Source: Amylostereum areolatum (lineage: Eukaryota > Basidiomycota > Agaricomycetes > Russulales > Stereaceae). Taken from it: DNA of 64,000 bases. A program made the translations under genes and the position numbers. A model generated the notes under the pieces. It had not been told where the DNA came from. It did not search any database and worked only from the letters and a program-made list of their open reading frames with translations. The stretch spans positions 124,001 to 188,000 of the forward strand of contig SAXG01000028.1 of assembly GCA_012932865.1 (NCBI GenBank), read 5' to 3'. Within the stretch, counting starts at the first letter, position 1; every line of letters begins with the position of its first letter. This document shows, one piece after another, positions 11,837 to 24,868 of this stretch.

Positions 11837-13612
11837 CTACAGCTCGTCTGCGACGTGACCCGACTTCGGGATGACAGGGTCTTCCTTCGTAGCCTCCAGT
11901 GGTTCCGATACAAGCTCTTCGGCTGCGGCATCCTCTTCCGCATCGTTTCCCTCTTCCTCCGCAGCCTCCTCGACAACCTCGATGGTGGGTGTGGGCTTGG
12001 ACTCGGTAGTCTTTGCCGTAGCGGTGGCCTGGTGTGGCGCGTCTACATCTGTCTGAGCCTCCATCACGACCTGCGCGCCGTCGCCCGTCGCCGGCATCTG
12101 ACCCTGCTCTTTCGCCTTCTTCTCCGCCTTCTCCTTCTGCACCTTCAATATGCGGTGTATCGGGTCCTCCTCCTTCTTCGCCTTCTTCTCCTCCGTGCCC
12201 TCCTTCGCACCGGCCTTGTCCTTCTTCTTGGGCATGTCCCCCATCATCCCACCATACCCGTGCGAGTCGTGGAAGTCCGTGCCGTACTGCTTCACCGCCT
12301 CTTCGAAGTCGATCATCTCCGTAAACCCGCCGTGCGCGAGCGCGAGACGCTGCGCCTCCTGCTGTCGCTCGATCTCCTCTTCCTCAGGAGACAGCTCGTA
12401 TTCCTCCTCCTTGGCCGCCTCGTTGAGGACCGTGAGGTCTGCGGTGCCATCGAGGACTGAGTCGAAGAACTTGGAGAGCGAGTCGTATTTCAAGATGCCT
12501 TATCCGCGAGACGCGTCCGTTAGCCAGTTGGAGGAAGGCAACACGGGACGAGAAAGGTCACCTTGGAACAGAACGGGTTTGGTAGAGCCTGCAGGGTATA
12601 CGAGGACCTTGGATTCTTTCTTCGTACCGGCTTCATAGCCAAGCTTGACAGAGCTTTTGCCCTTGCGATCACGGTGGTTGGCGAATGTGAGTTGGTCGCG
12701 ATACTTGTTCGCGAGCACTTGCCAGAGAAGAGGAACGCCCTTGCTCTTGCTCAAGAGGAGTACGCGGTGTTTGTCAGGGTTCTGCAAGCAAAGACTTAGC
12801 AAGAAGGCGAGAACCAGGGATGGCAATAGAAATGGGGCGAATATAGGACGGAAGAAGAAGGCCGAGACGTACGGCGTTGACCCAAGGTTCGACATCCTCT
12901 ACGTGATAGAGTTTCTTGTTCTTATGGGGGATCCGACGGATGGCCCAGTAGTAGAAGGCACTCGCAGTGCGCTGAGGACCGTCGAAAAAGAACGGGCTTC
13001 ATGTCTTTGCCACGGGGGAAGAGCTAGGATCAGAGACATGAGTTGTGATCCAAGGTAGAACGAGAAGAGGGGTAGGCGTCCGCAGACAACCACTACTGGC
13101 GGACATTGGGTGTATAAAGGAGATAACGCTTACCTTGACGGTGGGGAAGCCTTGAACACCCTAAGCGACTCTTATAAGACACGCGTCTCGTTTCGGTGGA
13201 CGCAGGAATACGCACCTGTTCCGCACACAACGGCCTATTCTTCGCGTCGTCGCAATCCACAGCGTATGTCGGGATCAAAGGGTAGAGCCCAAGCGCGGCC
13301 TTGCTGAGTTCTGGAACCATCCGTTGACAGTGCTGAGGTGCGGAGGTGGGTCAGACATGTATCGTGGTGCAGAGAGTTAAAGACACACCCCACACCACGG
13401 AGCCACGAAAGCGACAACACTTGTGCTCTGATCGCAAGACATCAGCCACCGCCCAATCTATACAAAAAGTCGCGAGGGCTCACGTTCTCCTTCATCACTT
13501 TCTTGAAGTCCTTCGCCTCGAGCTTCTTCACGAGCGAATCCGGCGGGAAGAGCGCGGCCGACACGAGTGAGGGCGCGAGCGTCAGGGTCAGCGCCAACAG
13601 GTTGACGAGCAT
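11837..13612 (-). CDS. Protein disulfide isomerase-like ER protein (thioredoxin domain, WCGHC)
   Basis: Probable ER thiol oxidoreductase. A signal peptide starts at 13612 (MLVNLLALTLTL...). It is followed by a thioredoxin fold: VVAFVAPWCG in one exon and HCQRMVPEL in the next, so an intron splits the WCGHC active site. Then come TYAVDCDD and VQGFPTVKLFPRG, the usual cis-Pro region. A middle domain with KLYHVEDVEPWV leads into a long acidic and Lys-rich C-terminal extension (about 11840-12490). The protein ends VADEL, an ADEL/HDEL-type retrieval signal. It resembles the Mpd1/P5 branch rather than the four-domain PDI. At least four introns. The extension is predicted to be disordered or coiled-coil. 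Confidence 0.85.
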
Positions 13613-14209
13613 CTTGACCGGCCAACGGATGCAAGGTGGGATATGAGGGGCGGGGGAGGGGCGGGGAAGATGGTGAGAGGCAAGTCGCGACGACGTGTAG
13701 CTTTATAGGCCTGCGACCGGGCTGACGTGGCGCGGGCGTCGTCCTGCGTCTATCCGAGCTGCCATCGCCGCTCTCCCATGGCGAGACCGTGTCCGAGCTG
13801 CCGACGCCCTCGACCTGGGAAAATTTTCAGTCCAAAGAGGATCCCTGGGAATGTCGGTCGACGGTCACCGCGTGTTTGGAAAGCGCCCGCGCTCGTTGAC
13901 CAAATTCAGCCGCGTCGAGTAGCGTCGAGTCGTCGAGGTCAATTTGCAACCCGAACTTGAACTACCAGGTTTTGTTGAACAGCTTGCTCCTTGCTTGTCC
14001 CCTTTCGATGATTCGATGTCCTCAAGAAGAGGGAAATGCGCCCGATTCAAATTCGGTCGAAGGTATCCAGCCACTCAATGGCACTAAATTTTGTCCCCGG
14101 GGTATCAAATGTATGTGGTCAAAAAGGTAGGGTAGGTAGGTAAGTTAGCTGCTCAGTCCTGTAATACTCGCCCACCATCGTACCAGCCTAGTATGGATCC
14201 GAGATGGAT
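13613..14209. other. Intergenic, no supported gene
   Basis: Promoter of the PDI-like gene and 3' flank of the RBR ligase gene. Nothing else recognised. Confidence 0.4.
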
Positions 14210-17120
14210 TCACATAATGAGACATCCTCCTAGCCCATCTCCCGACCACCTCCCTCGTTGCTGTCTTCGTTCCGGCATTCCGAAATCAAGATGCGGTACC
14301 ATAGGCGGAGGCCTAAGCACATTCTCTGCAAAAATTCTTGGAAAATGAACTCTGTCTGCCGGCGGGTCGTCCTCGATATTCATCGGAAACAATTCGTCCG
14401 CGTCATGCGCCGCGTCGATATGATGATAGATGCTGTCTGCAGTGAAGGTTCCCATACAGCGCCAACACAGGTGCGCACCGCACCTTCAAGATGTCAATAC
14501 TTCCCTCTCATACGGGCGATACAAAACGAAGACGCTCACCGACAGGAGACGTGGTCGCATCCGGCCACTTTTTCGATCAACACACTACATCCCGGACATC
14601 GTTTGACGCGTCCATGCTGCTTCTGTAACCAATCCTCCGTCATCCTCTCCGCCTTCTCTCGTTCCTTCTCCCTTCTCAGGTTCCCTTCAACACAACTCAC
14701 TGCAGACGAATGCGCCTCTTCGTGGCAGGAAGAGCAAACGGCCGAGAAGCACGACGGACACTTGACCGTCGCCGGCGCACTCTCAGGTGTGACGCGGTAT
14801 ACTTGCGAGCAACCCGGAGTTCGGCAGTAGGCGATGACTTTGAGATGCTTCTCAACGTACGCCGCGAACGCCTTTTTCGAGGAGGCGACGAAAGGAGACC
14901 TCGGGGAGGAAAAGTCGCATGACTGGAACCGGAATAGGCCGACCGCACCTGGCGTCGTCGCCCACGCAGACGAGGGGAAAGCTGACTGGCGCTTTTGAGC
15001 AGATGGCGCAGGCACGACGCACAGTAGATGTGCTGACATCCGAGTTGGACGGGGGCAGACGCTTCGTCGAGGCAGATAGGGCATGAACCTGATTCCTGCG
15101 GGAAGCTGCCTTCACCTATAGACCTCTCGATGAGGCGTTCAAGAACATGCCGCCCCTCCTCTCCCCCGGCGACTTCCAGCTGCCTGCTATCAGCCTTGAA
15201 GCATACCCCGTCTTCACCCACAACCTCCTTCAACACCCTGATCCCGTACCCCACGAAGTAGCCCGACGCAGTCCAAGCCGAGAGTCACGGTCGTGCGCTC
15301 TGTTTTATCCAGCCTCTTGATCTCTGTCTCTATCTTCGCGTGAGCCAGCTCAATGGCCCCCGCAGCGCCAAAGACACTCAGCAGGCGGCGTCTGGGATCC
15401 ATGCATACCAGGGCTCCCGTGGCACCAGCAATCTCCTGCTCGAACCGGCGCCGCACTTCTGAACCGGAGTCGAACACAGGATGCCAGGCCTCGACCCGGG
15501 TTCCTGCTGTCAGTGCCTCCATCCGAACTTTGAACGACCCGACCACATGTTCCTCGGTGCCCTCGACCTCGACCCGCACTCTACCCTTCACCTTCGGACA
15601 GCCGTCGACGCGCAGAGCACACGCCCTTCCCCGACAGCTTTCCGCGAGGGCGTCCCACTGTGACATTTGCACTGCATACTGCTCCTTGGGAATAACGACC
15701 TGGAACGTGTAGGGCGCGGGGAGATCCAGGAGGCAGGAGGCGCCCCCGAGCCACTCCATCCGCCGGCCCTTGAGGAGTCTTTCGGCGCTGTGTGCGTTCT
15801 CCCAAGATGTGAATCGCGGGTGCATCGCCGTCATTTCGTCTTCAGTGCGCCCATGCGACGTCACCCGCCCAAAGGACGCGATCGCGAACGGGGAGATCCT
15901 CCGGAGCTCCTGGCGCAGGCTTCGGAGGCCGGCGCTCAGACCAGGATCTCCTCCCTGCAGACGTTGCAACGTAGGAGAACCCGACAGCGCGACCACGTCC
16001 GCGTCCGTGACGGACGGAGGGAGCCCGCGTATCCGGACTGTGGCACCGGCTCCGCGCACGTCAACTCGCAGGTGGTGGTTTTCGAAAATGCTGCCGTGAA
16101 GTTCTTTGGCCCTGCGCTTTGCCTCGAGGTTGCTTGCAGTACTTGACGATATAGTGGGCGGAGGATGCGCGCCAGGCGATGTTGAGGACGTTCGACTCCG
16201 CAGAGGATAGACCGCGGCTTGTGATGATCTCGAATGAGACGGACGATCCCAGAACCTCGACCTCTCCCGCCTGTCCTAATATCCTCCCGACATCCTCGCC
16301 CCCGATGATCTCAACCGCTCCCGATTTCGTCACCCCTCTCACCATAAAGTGTCTGGCTCTGATTCCGAAGCCCTTGATCCAAGCGCGGACGGCGTCCGTC
16401 CCCTGCGCGCTGGGAGGGAGCCCGTGTATCAGAACGGTGCAGCAGCATTCGGATCCGGTCATAATGGCGTTACGATGGATGGACAGGCCGGCGGAGAAGG
16501 TGACAAGTGAGCCAGAGGTGTGCATTATCACAGTTTCCCCGGAAAGGCGTTGGGCGGGCTCTCCACGCTGTGCCTGCACGGCAACCCTGTCGGTGGAGGT
16601 GGTATGATCCTTGTTGGGAGCGGCTTGTGGAAACTGCACGGCTTGCTCGTGCAGCTGTCGTGCGGCATCCCCAAGGCTGGCCGCGCCATTGTCGCCTTCA
16701 TTAACTTGAACTTCGAGCTCGAGGTGTTCTTCTCGAAGCTCCAAACCCTCGCCCCGTTCGACCTCGTGACTTGAGCTTTCCGTTTGAGTATGCTTGCCGG
16801 TGGCATATTTGTCGCGCTCATCGACATATTCGCGCATGTACGCCTTCAGCATCTACACAGGCTTGCTCAACTGCGACTCTGCGAGTTCAAATGGGTCGGG
16901 GATGACCTACCTCGGGATCGTACATCAAGACGAGGCCTGCGCGTTTCCGTGCATCGACTGGCGCAAGCGGACCGCGTGCCTTCCTGTGCCCATACAGAGG
17001 GTCCCCTTCATTCTGAGGGAGAATCCCAGAGGATGCAGCGGAAGATGCCGCCGGGACGCCGGCAGGTAGAGGGGGTAATGGTCGTGCACACTCGGGGTAC
17101 GGAGACAAGTTTGTCCTCAT
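14210..17120 (-). CDS. RBR (RING-IBR-RING) E3 ubiquitin ligase with long N-terminal region
   Basis: Likely catalyses ubiquitin transfer through a Cys thioester. The C-terminal third has RING1 (CPICLDEASAP...CQHIYCASCL), an IBR (CPSCFSAVCSSCHEEAH) and RING2 (CPGCSVLIEKVAGCDHVSC followed by RCGAHLCWRCMG). The predicted catalytic Cys is the one in AGCDH. Upstream are two RRM-like or KH-like segments (VLIHGLPPSAQG, TVRIRGLPPSVTD) and charged coiled-coil sequence. It ends GGCLIM. The most likely start is the ATG at 17120 (MRTNLSPYPE), joined through an intron to MLKAYMREYVDE; an upstream in-frame start is possible. This N-terminal nucleic-acid-binding plus RBR layout is common in agaricomycetes. 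The substrate is unknown. Confidence 0.82.
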
Positions 17121-17803
17121 GGCGTGCGTCCGTGTGTCAGCTGGCCAAGTAGGCTCTTTTGCAGGGGCTTTCGAAAGCACTTGGTCCTGAGGTCCGAAGG
17201 AGAGCGAGGAGTTGGTAGGAGATTTTCAGTTCAAGGTCGTTCCACCGCGTTGCTTTCTATTTCTACTTCTTTTGTTGCGATATCAGGAGTCGTTCGGAGG
17301 AATATGTGAGGGACTGGGTTCGGGGCGAAGGAGGTGTGTGAGAGAAGGACAACGCGCTGCGCCCGCCGACTTGGTTCACACTATGTATTGGGATACACGC
17401 GTTCAGGTGCTGGACGGTCCATTCTTGCTATCGGAGCGGATCGAAAGCATGAGGATACTGGCGTTCCGAGGACAATAGATGTCACCAGGATAGGCAAGGA
17501 GTTGACAATGACCGGTACATTAGGGCCCAACCCGACTCTCGACTCGGCGACTCGCGACCAGGGAACGAGATGTCCGCATTCAATAATGAATTCTGTAAGG
17601 GCGGGACTATCAAGTATTCAGACAATATGGCATACATGATAAACAAATGGCACAGCCCTGAGTAGAGATAGTGGTCCGTCGAGCCCTCCTGCATCTACGC
17701 GATGCCATCTTCCTGTACTCGTCCCGTCGGGATCGTCTCATGAGAACCGGACGCGTCTGGTACTATCGTTGTAAGCCCGATGAACTTCTGCCCGTCATCT
17801 TCG
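17121..17803. other. Intergenic, no supported gene
   Basis: Upstream region of the RBR gene and 3' flank of the membrane-protein gene. No conserved frame found. Confidence 0.4.
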
Positions 17804-19108
17804 TTAGAGGTGCGGGTCGACGCATACGTCATCGTCTGGGCTATCGAGCGCGCCGCTACGGGCGTGAACGCCATCGACGTAAAGCGGGTCGACGTCGAGC
17901 GGGAGGACCTGTTGCGTGGAATCGTCCGTGACCGCTTGTCCGTTCGCGACGCGCAGGATGATCATCAACGGCGCGATGCCCTACAGAAGCTGATCAGAAC
18001 AATGATGATCACAGTCGGCTCGTGGGGTCCCCGCCCCGCCCGCAAGGGAAGCAAGACTACGCCTAAATCGGACGCCGACATGCGGACACTGACCTGGATC
18101 ACTTCCACCGGTTCCGCCGCGAACTGGAGCGGATCTCGTAGCGAGTATCCCACCAGAAGACGATCGCGGAGAGCGAGTAGAGCGCGGCCGACTCGATGAG
18201 CATCGCGGACACGCCGATGTACGTCTTCCCGCTCCGCCCGCCGTCGTGCCCGAGGCGTCGGCGCATATACAGAAGCCGGGAAACGATCAAACCGGTGACG
18301 ACGACGTTGAGCGAGATGGAGAAGGACCAGTAGAGCAAGCCGAAGTTGACCGCGCTAGTCTGTGAACATGCTAGTTACCGGGATGGCTGAGGGTGATGAG
18401 GTCGACCACTGATAGGGCTACGAAAGGAGACTGGGGCTAGGGTCAAGCGGAGTCAGGATGGGGATGGGTGATCAAGACGTACAAACGGAAGTTAGGTACA
18501 TCAAGATCGGAAAGGCGACGACGAGAGCTCGACGGTTCCAGATGATGAAGAGGCGGTAGAGCTGGACGTGTGTCGTGCGAGAGGTTAGACAGGGGAACAG
18601 AAATGGACCCGAGGGCACACGCACCAGAAGGCCGTCCGCCATCCAGTTCATGATGAAGTAGCTTTGCGGCCCATCCGCCTCAGCCAATTTCCACAGCAAC
18701 AGGTGTGAAGAGAACGCACCAGACGACGCCGGTGATGTTGAGCGAGTTGGCGTAGAACTTTGCGTCGTACGCCAACGGCCCTCCAGGGAAATTGCGGTTG
18801 TCGATCATGAACTCCTGCACCCATTTGAGGTGGGTGAAAATCGCGATGGTTCCGAGCGAGAACATGAGGAAGACATATGCGAAGAGGTATCGATGCAGGT
18901 GGTTTTGAGGACAGGGACGGGGTGAGAGAGGAAACACATTGGATGGCCAGCGTCAAGAGGACGCCTGTGGACGCAAAAGTCAAGAACGCAACACGAGAAC
19001 AACGTCGCAACAGGACGTACCCCACGCAGCGAGACCGAGGCCGATGCCTGCTAAAACTCCACGCTCACTGTTAAGGACGCTCTCCGGTTCATCTGGAGCG
19101 TAGGACAT
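17804..19108 (-). CDS. Multi-pass (about seven-helix) membrane protein of a basidiomycete family
   Basis: Function unknown. The likely start is MSYAPDEPES at 19108. Hydrophobic helices follow in separate small exons: SERGVLAGIGLGLAAWG, FVFLTFASTGVLLTLAI-like sequence, YLFAYVFLMFSLGTIAIF, NITGVVWCVLFTPVAVE, a helix around LYRLFIIWNRR and ALVVAFPILMYL, SISLNVVVTGLIVSRLLYMRRR, IGVSAMLIESAALYSLSAIVF and GIAPLMIILRVANG. The last exon ends in a hydrophilic, Asp-rich tail (DDDVCVDPHL). The pattern of helices with the LYRxxIIW and SRLLYMRRR loops is shared by many uncharacterised agaricomycete proteins, often in expanded families. Exon joins are partly inferred. Confidence 0.72.
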
Positions 19109-19593
19109 GTCGTGCACCCCACTCGTCCAGAGAAGGTGAGGAAACGGGGACAAAGAGTGAAAAGCATGCGAGCTTGTTGTGTTTGGAACGTAACGTGTTC
19201 GCTTCTTTGGGACCTTAACGCCGGGCGCCCACACTGATGGAGATGAGGAAGCCGGGGCAGCAGTTCTCGACCGCCGAGTACATGTGTGGAGGTCAAGGGA
19301 TGGCGTATAGATTTCTCGGAAATTCGCCAAAGAGTGTCGTAGAGAATAGGATACACGCGTGTGGGCACCAGTTGAGCACCATGCAGGAGGGTGACTTCAA
19401 AGCCTGGGAACCTCTGGGAACAGTTGTTGGGGAGGAAAGGTCACATGACTCACCGCCAGCGACCAACCCCCCACATCCCCCACACTAGCTTCAAAGTCCA
19501 CAGCATCTACTTACTCGTAAGAGTGATCCGCCGCCATCTCACACGATATCGACTTCTAATTGCTCAGGATTGTCACATAGTCTTGAAAGCAAG
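19109..19593. other. Intergenic divergent promoter region
   Basis: Between the divergently transcribed membrane-protein and F-box genes. Part may be 5' UTR of the former. No separate gene supported. Confidence 0.4.
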
Positions 19594-21450
19594 ATGCCCG
19601 ATGATGCGAAAAGTGAGCTCAACGACCTCTCACGAGTGCGGCACTGGGCCGCTACCGGCTACCTGTCCGTCCTCCCTTCCGAGCTGGTGTTGGAAATCAT
19701 GGAGAGGTCAGATGTGAGAGACATCGTATCGTTTCACATGGTGCGTTTCTTTCTCTATCGCATCTTCGCTCGTGTCTCAAGGCGACGTCGTATACACTAG
19801 ACATGCCACCATTTCCACGACATCGTCAGAAGCAACCCGACATTGCAGTACGCTATCACGCTTTTCGCGTGCGGGATGGAAGATAACACAAGAAATTTGA
19901 CTCCTGCGCCTATCGACGAACGCTTGAGCCGGCTGCAAGCACACGAAGACGCGTGGCGAAACCTACGCTGGACGGATGCGGGAGTCTTCACCATCTCTAT
20001 CCCCCCGGGCCCTGAATGGGGCCCAAGGTTCGATGGCGGGATCGTTCTCTTCAATCGTCGGTTCACATCCGCCCCTACAATTGCTGAGGTCACACGACTT
20101 GGGTCCGAGCTTCGGGGTGTCAAGAAACGACGGTGGACATTAACTGCTTTCTCTGGTTCTCCTGGATGTTACGACCCGGTACAAGACCTTCTGACGACTC
20201 ATGAATCCCCCGCCGCCGCACGCGTCCATTTTCTGACATTGTCCAGTGGTAGTCCTCATCCTGCAGCATCAGTGCCATCCTTGGAGAACTGCGCATGGCC
20301 GATAGAATCCGTTGGCGATTATGTATATTACAAACCCGATAATACCTTGACCACCGTATACAACTGGAAGACCGGACAGACAAAGATGGTACGGTCGTCA
20401 CTGATTACATGACTCGTATGCGCATTTATGTGGCTACCGTCCTACAGGTACAAAGCATAGATCGCAATGCGCGATATGTTATGAAAGGCCAAGTTGTCCT
20501 CAGTGTCAACTGTACCATCGAGGGAAGCACGACGCTTCTGACTCTCAGCGAGACGGCCTTCACCGCCCCCTCGCCGCGTCGTCTAGCTTCCTTCGGCCTA
20601 CCTATGGACACGAGGGGACCCGTGTATTACTGTGGTGCCCAGAAGGGTTGTCAAGGCAGCGTTTTTGATCTACAATCCCAAGTCACCGACGCCGGCAACT
20701 TCGTCCTTGACTCCAACGACTGCATCATAGTCTTCCGGGCCGTAGAGCGTCGGGGAGCTCAAGGCATTTTCCCGGGTAAATGTGTCGAAATATTCGTTTC
20801 TGTCAAGGATCTCGAGCGTTTTGTCGAGCGCGAACGACCCACCGATTCCGATGGACGTTCCGGAGAGCAGCTCGGCACTCCTCCTTTTTTGTGCCATGGG
20901 AGGAATGGGGGCCGGTCTATGCGTTTCCGACCCTCTTGAGGCCATCCTTCGTCGGAGTCTCAGGCTCAGCGGTCGTTTTGCCTTCGAGTCCCTCGAGTCT
21001 ATACGGGCTACGACGCGTGGACTCTCATCCCACTCGGCGCGACGGCGAGTACGTCGTGCGTGTCTACGACTACCACCCGCAGCGCGTCGCACGCGCGGAA
21101 TATCTGGTCACACACGCGTCCACTGGCATGTCCCCCAAATGGACGATCAAACGTGAGGGCCATCTCCCGGATGGGTCAATGGTCACGACCCGCCCGTACC
21201 TCGTCACGGAGATGAAGCTCCCTCAAAAGTTACAGGATCGGGAATCCAACTCCATCCGGGTGCACATGTGTGAAGACGGGATCGTGATCTCTCTGAGAAC
21301 TTATGTCAGTTACCATATCTTCTTTTCATCTTCGCCTTTGTTTCATTTGTTTTCTTCATCTTAATCTAGGGTGTCACCCATGAGGACGAAGAGGATGAAG
21401 AGGATGAAGGGGATAAAGGGTCGGTCAAGGTGTATTTCTGGACAATTTGA
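19594..21450 (+). CDS. F-box protein (basidiomycete type)
   Basis: Probable substrate adaptor of an SCF ubiquitin ligase. The start is MPDDAKSELND at 19594. An F-box with LSVLPSELVLEIMERSDVRD then continues across an intron into a CHHFHDIVRSNPTLQY-like end. The rest is beta-rich and has no named domain; it includes WEEWGPVYAF and a C-terminal acidic run (HEDEEDEEDEGDKG) before VKVYFWTI. Four introns are likely, including one near 20776-20872 that changes frame and one at about 21305-21369. Agaricomycete genomes hold hundreds of such genes, and the target cannot be predicted. Confidence 0.75.
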
Positions 21451-21998
21451 TGAGAGCGTGCGGGTGCTACGTGTGGGGCCTCCCGAATGAGAAATCATGT
21501 ATAGCAATATATTCGTACATTGTATACACGAAGTGCGCGACGGGTACACCACCGGTACGGCAGCAGTTCTCAACTTGCCAGGTATGACGGTCAGAGTATC
21601 ACTTATACCTCGGTTCAGAGCCTCATAAAATGCATGCATCCCGGAACGATCCATATGTACATCTTCTCACTTTCCGACGGAGACCTTGACGGTGTGCCAG
21701 AATATGGCGAACTAGAAGTCAGGAAACTTTGGAGTAGCCCAAGAGTTAGCCTTGAGGACGGTATTAGCTAGGTGTTTACCTAGTCGTCTCGCGGCACGAA
21801 AGAAACAGATAGACGGTCTGCCGTACTGCAATACGGCCTTGCGTACGGGAGCTTCAAGTATTGCGATCAGTGCGATGACGGCACCGGAGAGACTACAGAA
21901 GACACGCAGAGGAAATATATATCGATAGCACTAGCGATTATAGGCCCACATTCGAGTCGGACGCAGTAGCACGCATTATAGATAGTGAGCCTCACTAC
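21451..21998. other. Intergenic between convergent F-box genes
   Basis: No gene supported; 3' flanks of both neighbours. Confidence 0.4.
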
Positions 21999-23656
21999 TC
22001 AACAGTCCGCCGTCACCGTTCGCACGACGCGGAACCCTCCCGTCGTCCGCTCAAGACCCCACGCCGAGGCCTCGAAAGCCTGTTGGAGTTGGAGGTCAAG
22101 AAGCGGCTCTTCCATCACGACCCCAACCGCCGCTCCGCCCACGCCAAACACCCCCGACTTCGCGTCCACGCACGTGGGGGGCAACGCGGCGCCGTCCTGT
22201 CTCGGCGCCGCGCCCACCAAGGCCGCCGCGAGCGTCCGCACCTCCAACGGGCTCGCGGTCCGGATGCGCTCGACGCGCGCGCAGCGTCCGAACGTCTCCA
22301 CCCACGTCTGCGCCGTCCACTTGGCGCCGTCGACCGCGACCGCGAGCGTGCGCAGGGCGTCGAGCGGGAGCGCGCCGCACACGCGCCGCATCGCGTCGAG
22401 GGGGTCCAGCACGCCCGCGTGCTCCCACGAGAGACTGAAGGAGAGCGCCGGTTCGGGTTCGGGCGAGCGGTCCTCCCACGCGCGCACGCGGAGCTCCAAG
22501 CCCGCAAAGGCGGAGGAGGTGCCCTCGACGTCGAGGGCGTGGAGGGGTCGCCCGCGCGCGGCGTAGTGCGCGCTCACGAAGGCGATGAGCGGGCGGAGGT
22601 CGTCCGATGACGCGAGCCGAGCGCGGATGCTGAGCTGGGCCGTGCTGGGGATCGAGACATGCGAGAGAAGGTTGCGGCAGTCGACTGCGGGGCCTTCGAG
22701 GCCAAGCCAAGCGATCCGCGGCAGCTCCACGGCTTGGGGGGAGTACGAGTCCGCGCGGGTGTCGGGGAGGCAGTTGGCGAGGTGGAGGGTTTCGAGGTGG
22801 GGCATGCGCTCGAGGGTGTCGAGGAGGTGGGAGAGCGAGGGGCATTGAACCCTGTGCGACTCAAACGGACTGAACGGGTCTGGAAGCCACATCCCGAAGG
22901 AAGACAGACCTTCTCCCAGGGCGGGGAAGGGCCACGGGAGAGCGCAATAGCGCACGAACACGGACCGGAGGTGAGGGGTTTTGCCTGCGAAGAGGGTCGG
23001 GGGAAGGGCCATGGGAATCTCGCCGAATACATAGTGGTCTGGCTCGATGCGGAGTTCTTCTAGGGCAGGCGCGGGCGTGCTGAGGAGCTCCGCGACGGCG
23101 TCGACCTCGGAGGCCGACCCTCGAAGCGTGACGGTGGTGGTATGGTGGAGATGGGCGACGAGAAGGTTGCGGGCCCAGCGACCTTCTTTGGCGGTGATGT
23201 AGGGAAGACGAAGGTCGAAGACGACGCCAGAGTTGCGCGCGCGCGCGAGCATCTCGATCGCCCAGGACGGGCCGAGGTCGAAGACGATGTTGGACCAGAG
23301 GAGGGGGTAGTCGAGCGCGACCTGGCGCCAGCGGCGGCAGATGTGGGTTACGACGACCCACGCGAGCTTGCTTTCGGGAAGGGAGGACGGGCGCCGTGAG
23401 GAGGGCGGAGACGCTGCGTCGAGCGCGCAGAAGGAGAATATGTGCGCTAGGAGTTCGGGGAGCAGGTACAGGATCGGGGAGGCGGCGGCCGTGCGCGGGG
23501 ATTGGGTGGGCTCGTCGGTTTGGAGACGACTGGGGGAGGAGCCAGAGTGCTCGGGACGCTTTTGTTGTCTGCGAGGGGAAGGTGAGAAGGGGAGAGGCGA
23601 TCGAGGTGTGTGAACTGGACGCACCTGAGCATTTCCTTCAGGCGTGAGTGGGGCAT
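21999..23656 (-). CDS. F-box protein with LRR-like C-terminal region
   Basis: Exon 1 (about 23623-23656) encodes MPHSRLKEMLR. A 57-nt GTGCGT...CGCAG intron follows, and then one long exon to 21999. The F-box lies at about residues 45-110 (YLLPELLAHIFSFCALD through HICRRWRQVALDYPLLWSNI). The remaining 400 residues have repeated Leu-rich strand-helix units (LEELRIE, HLRSVFVRYCALPW, HLETLHLANCLP) typical of F-box/LRR-like fungal proteins. The sequence is very GC-rich, and the other frames stay open as shadows. It is probably an SCF adaptor with unknown substrate. Confidence 0.83.
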
Positions 23657-24868
23657 GGTGGGGAAAGGCAAGGTAAGATATGCGGAGAGCGGAAGAGACG
23701 GGGCGGGAGAGAAGGCCTGGGGGGTCAAAAGTAGGTTCAGGACTGGTCCGGACTTATAAGTGCGAGGGTTGGGTGAGGACCCGGTGCTGTGCTTTCCTGT
23801 TTCGACGGAATAAAAACGACGGCGGCCGCGTCTCGAGCCTCAACGTCGGCGGCAGCGGATTGGATCATGGAGAGGGGGAGAGAAGAAGAAAACACGCGTG
23901 GAGGCGAAGGGACAAAGGGGGTTCGGCATGGGCTCCGACGGGGCTGGAGGGGGAAAGGCCCAAAGGGCGCCGCGGGCGAAGATGGGAAAGATGAGTCGAT
24001 GAGTTGCTGGCGATCGATAGCAACGTGTACCGTCGTGTGATTTATGAACGAGCTGCTATCAGTTCATCGAGGCGTTTCAACCTGTTTCGGCAGCAGCCAG
24101 GATGGGAGGAGTGGGTTGACAGTGACTTGTATCCATGGGGGGCCGGGAAATTACACACATGAAACCGCTGCCAAATCGCGACCACGGACCTCTGGCACGA
24201 CATTGACGTTTAGCCCACAGCCTCTGTACGTGACCTGTACGTCGCAGCGCACGACGCGACCGTTTTATGAACAGCCAAGCCAGGTCGTAATTGACGAGTC
24301 GCCAACGAACAGCCAGTCATCTGCGTTCGCGATGGGCGATGGGAGTCTGGATGGGAAGCACCGAGCGGATCATACGCGCCCTTCCGTTGTATTTGGGTCA
24401 TGGTGCATGTTATTCGGTATTACCGGGTAGGTGATCTGGTGAGGGCAAACGACTACAAATTCGAGGGAAATCTGTAGAAAGTCGAGGGGTAGAGGGGGGA
24501 CCGGGAAGGGGAGGAAGGGGAAGGGCGGAAACGCGCAACCGTAACGCGCACGCCGTCGGTCAATCACGGTCCGGGTGAGATCTGAGACCTTGTGAAACGA
24601 CATTCGTTGGATAGCTTTAGTTTACTTATTAGTATGGATGAGAGATAGCCATACCTCTCCGGGGTCTGGGGCAATTGTGCACAGGGACCAACGCTCGTCG
24701 TTCCAAGCCGAGTATATTTCACGGCGTATTTTTCGGATCGAAAATGCCCTTGTCGCGGCGACAACCCTTTGTTCATCTTATCTAAGTAAGCCTTATCAGA
24801 GTCGATAATCGCGCGCGACGCGTCATTTCCCCACGCGCCCTCCCCTTCGGCCACCATAGTCCACCAAG
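23657..24868. other. Intergenic, 1.2 kb, no supported gene
   Basis: Purine-rich on the + strand around 23860-24000 and 24470-24530. It contains the promoters of the two divergent flanking genes. Open frames have biased composition and no recognised domain. Confidence 0.4.
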
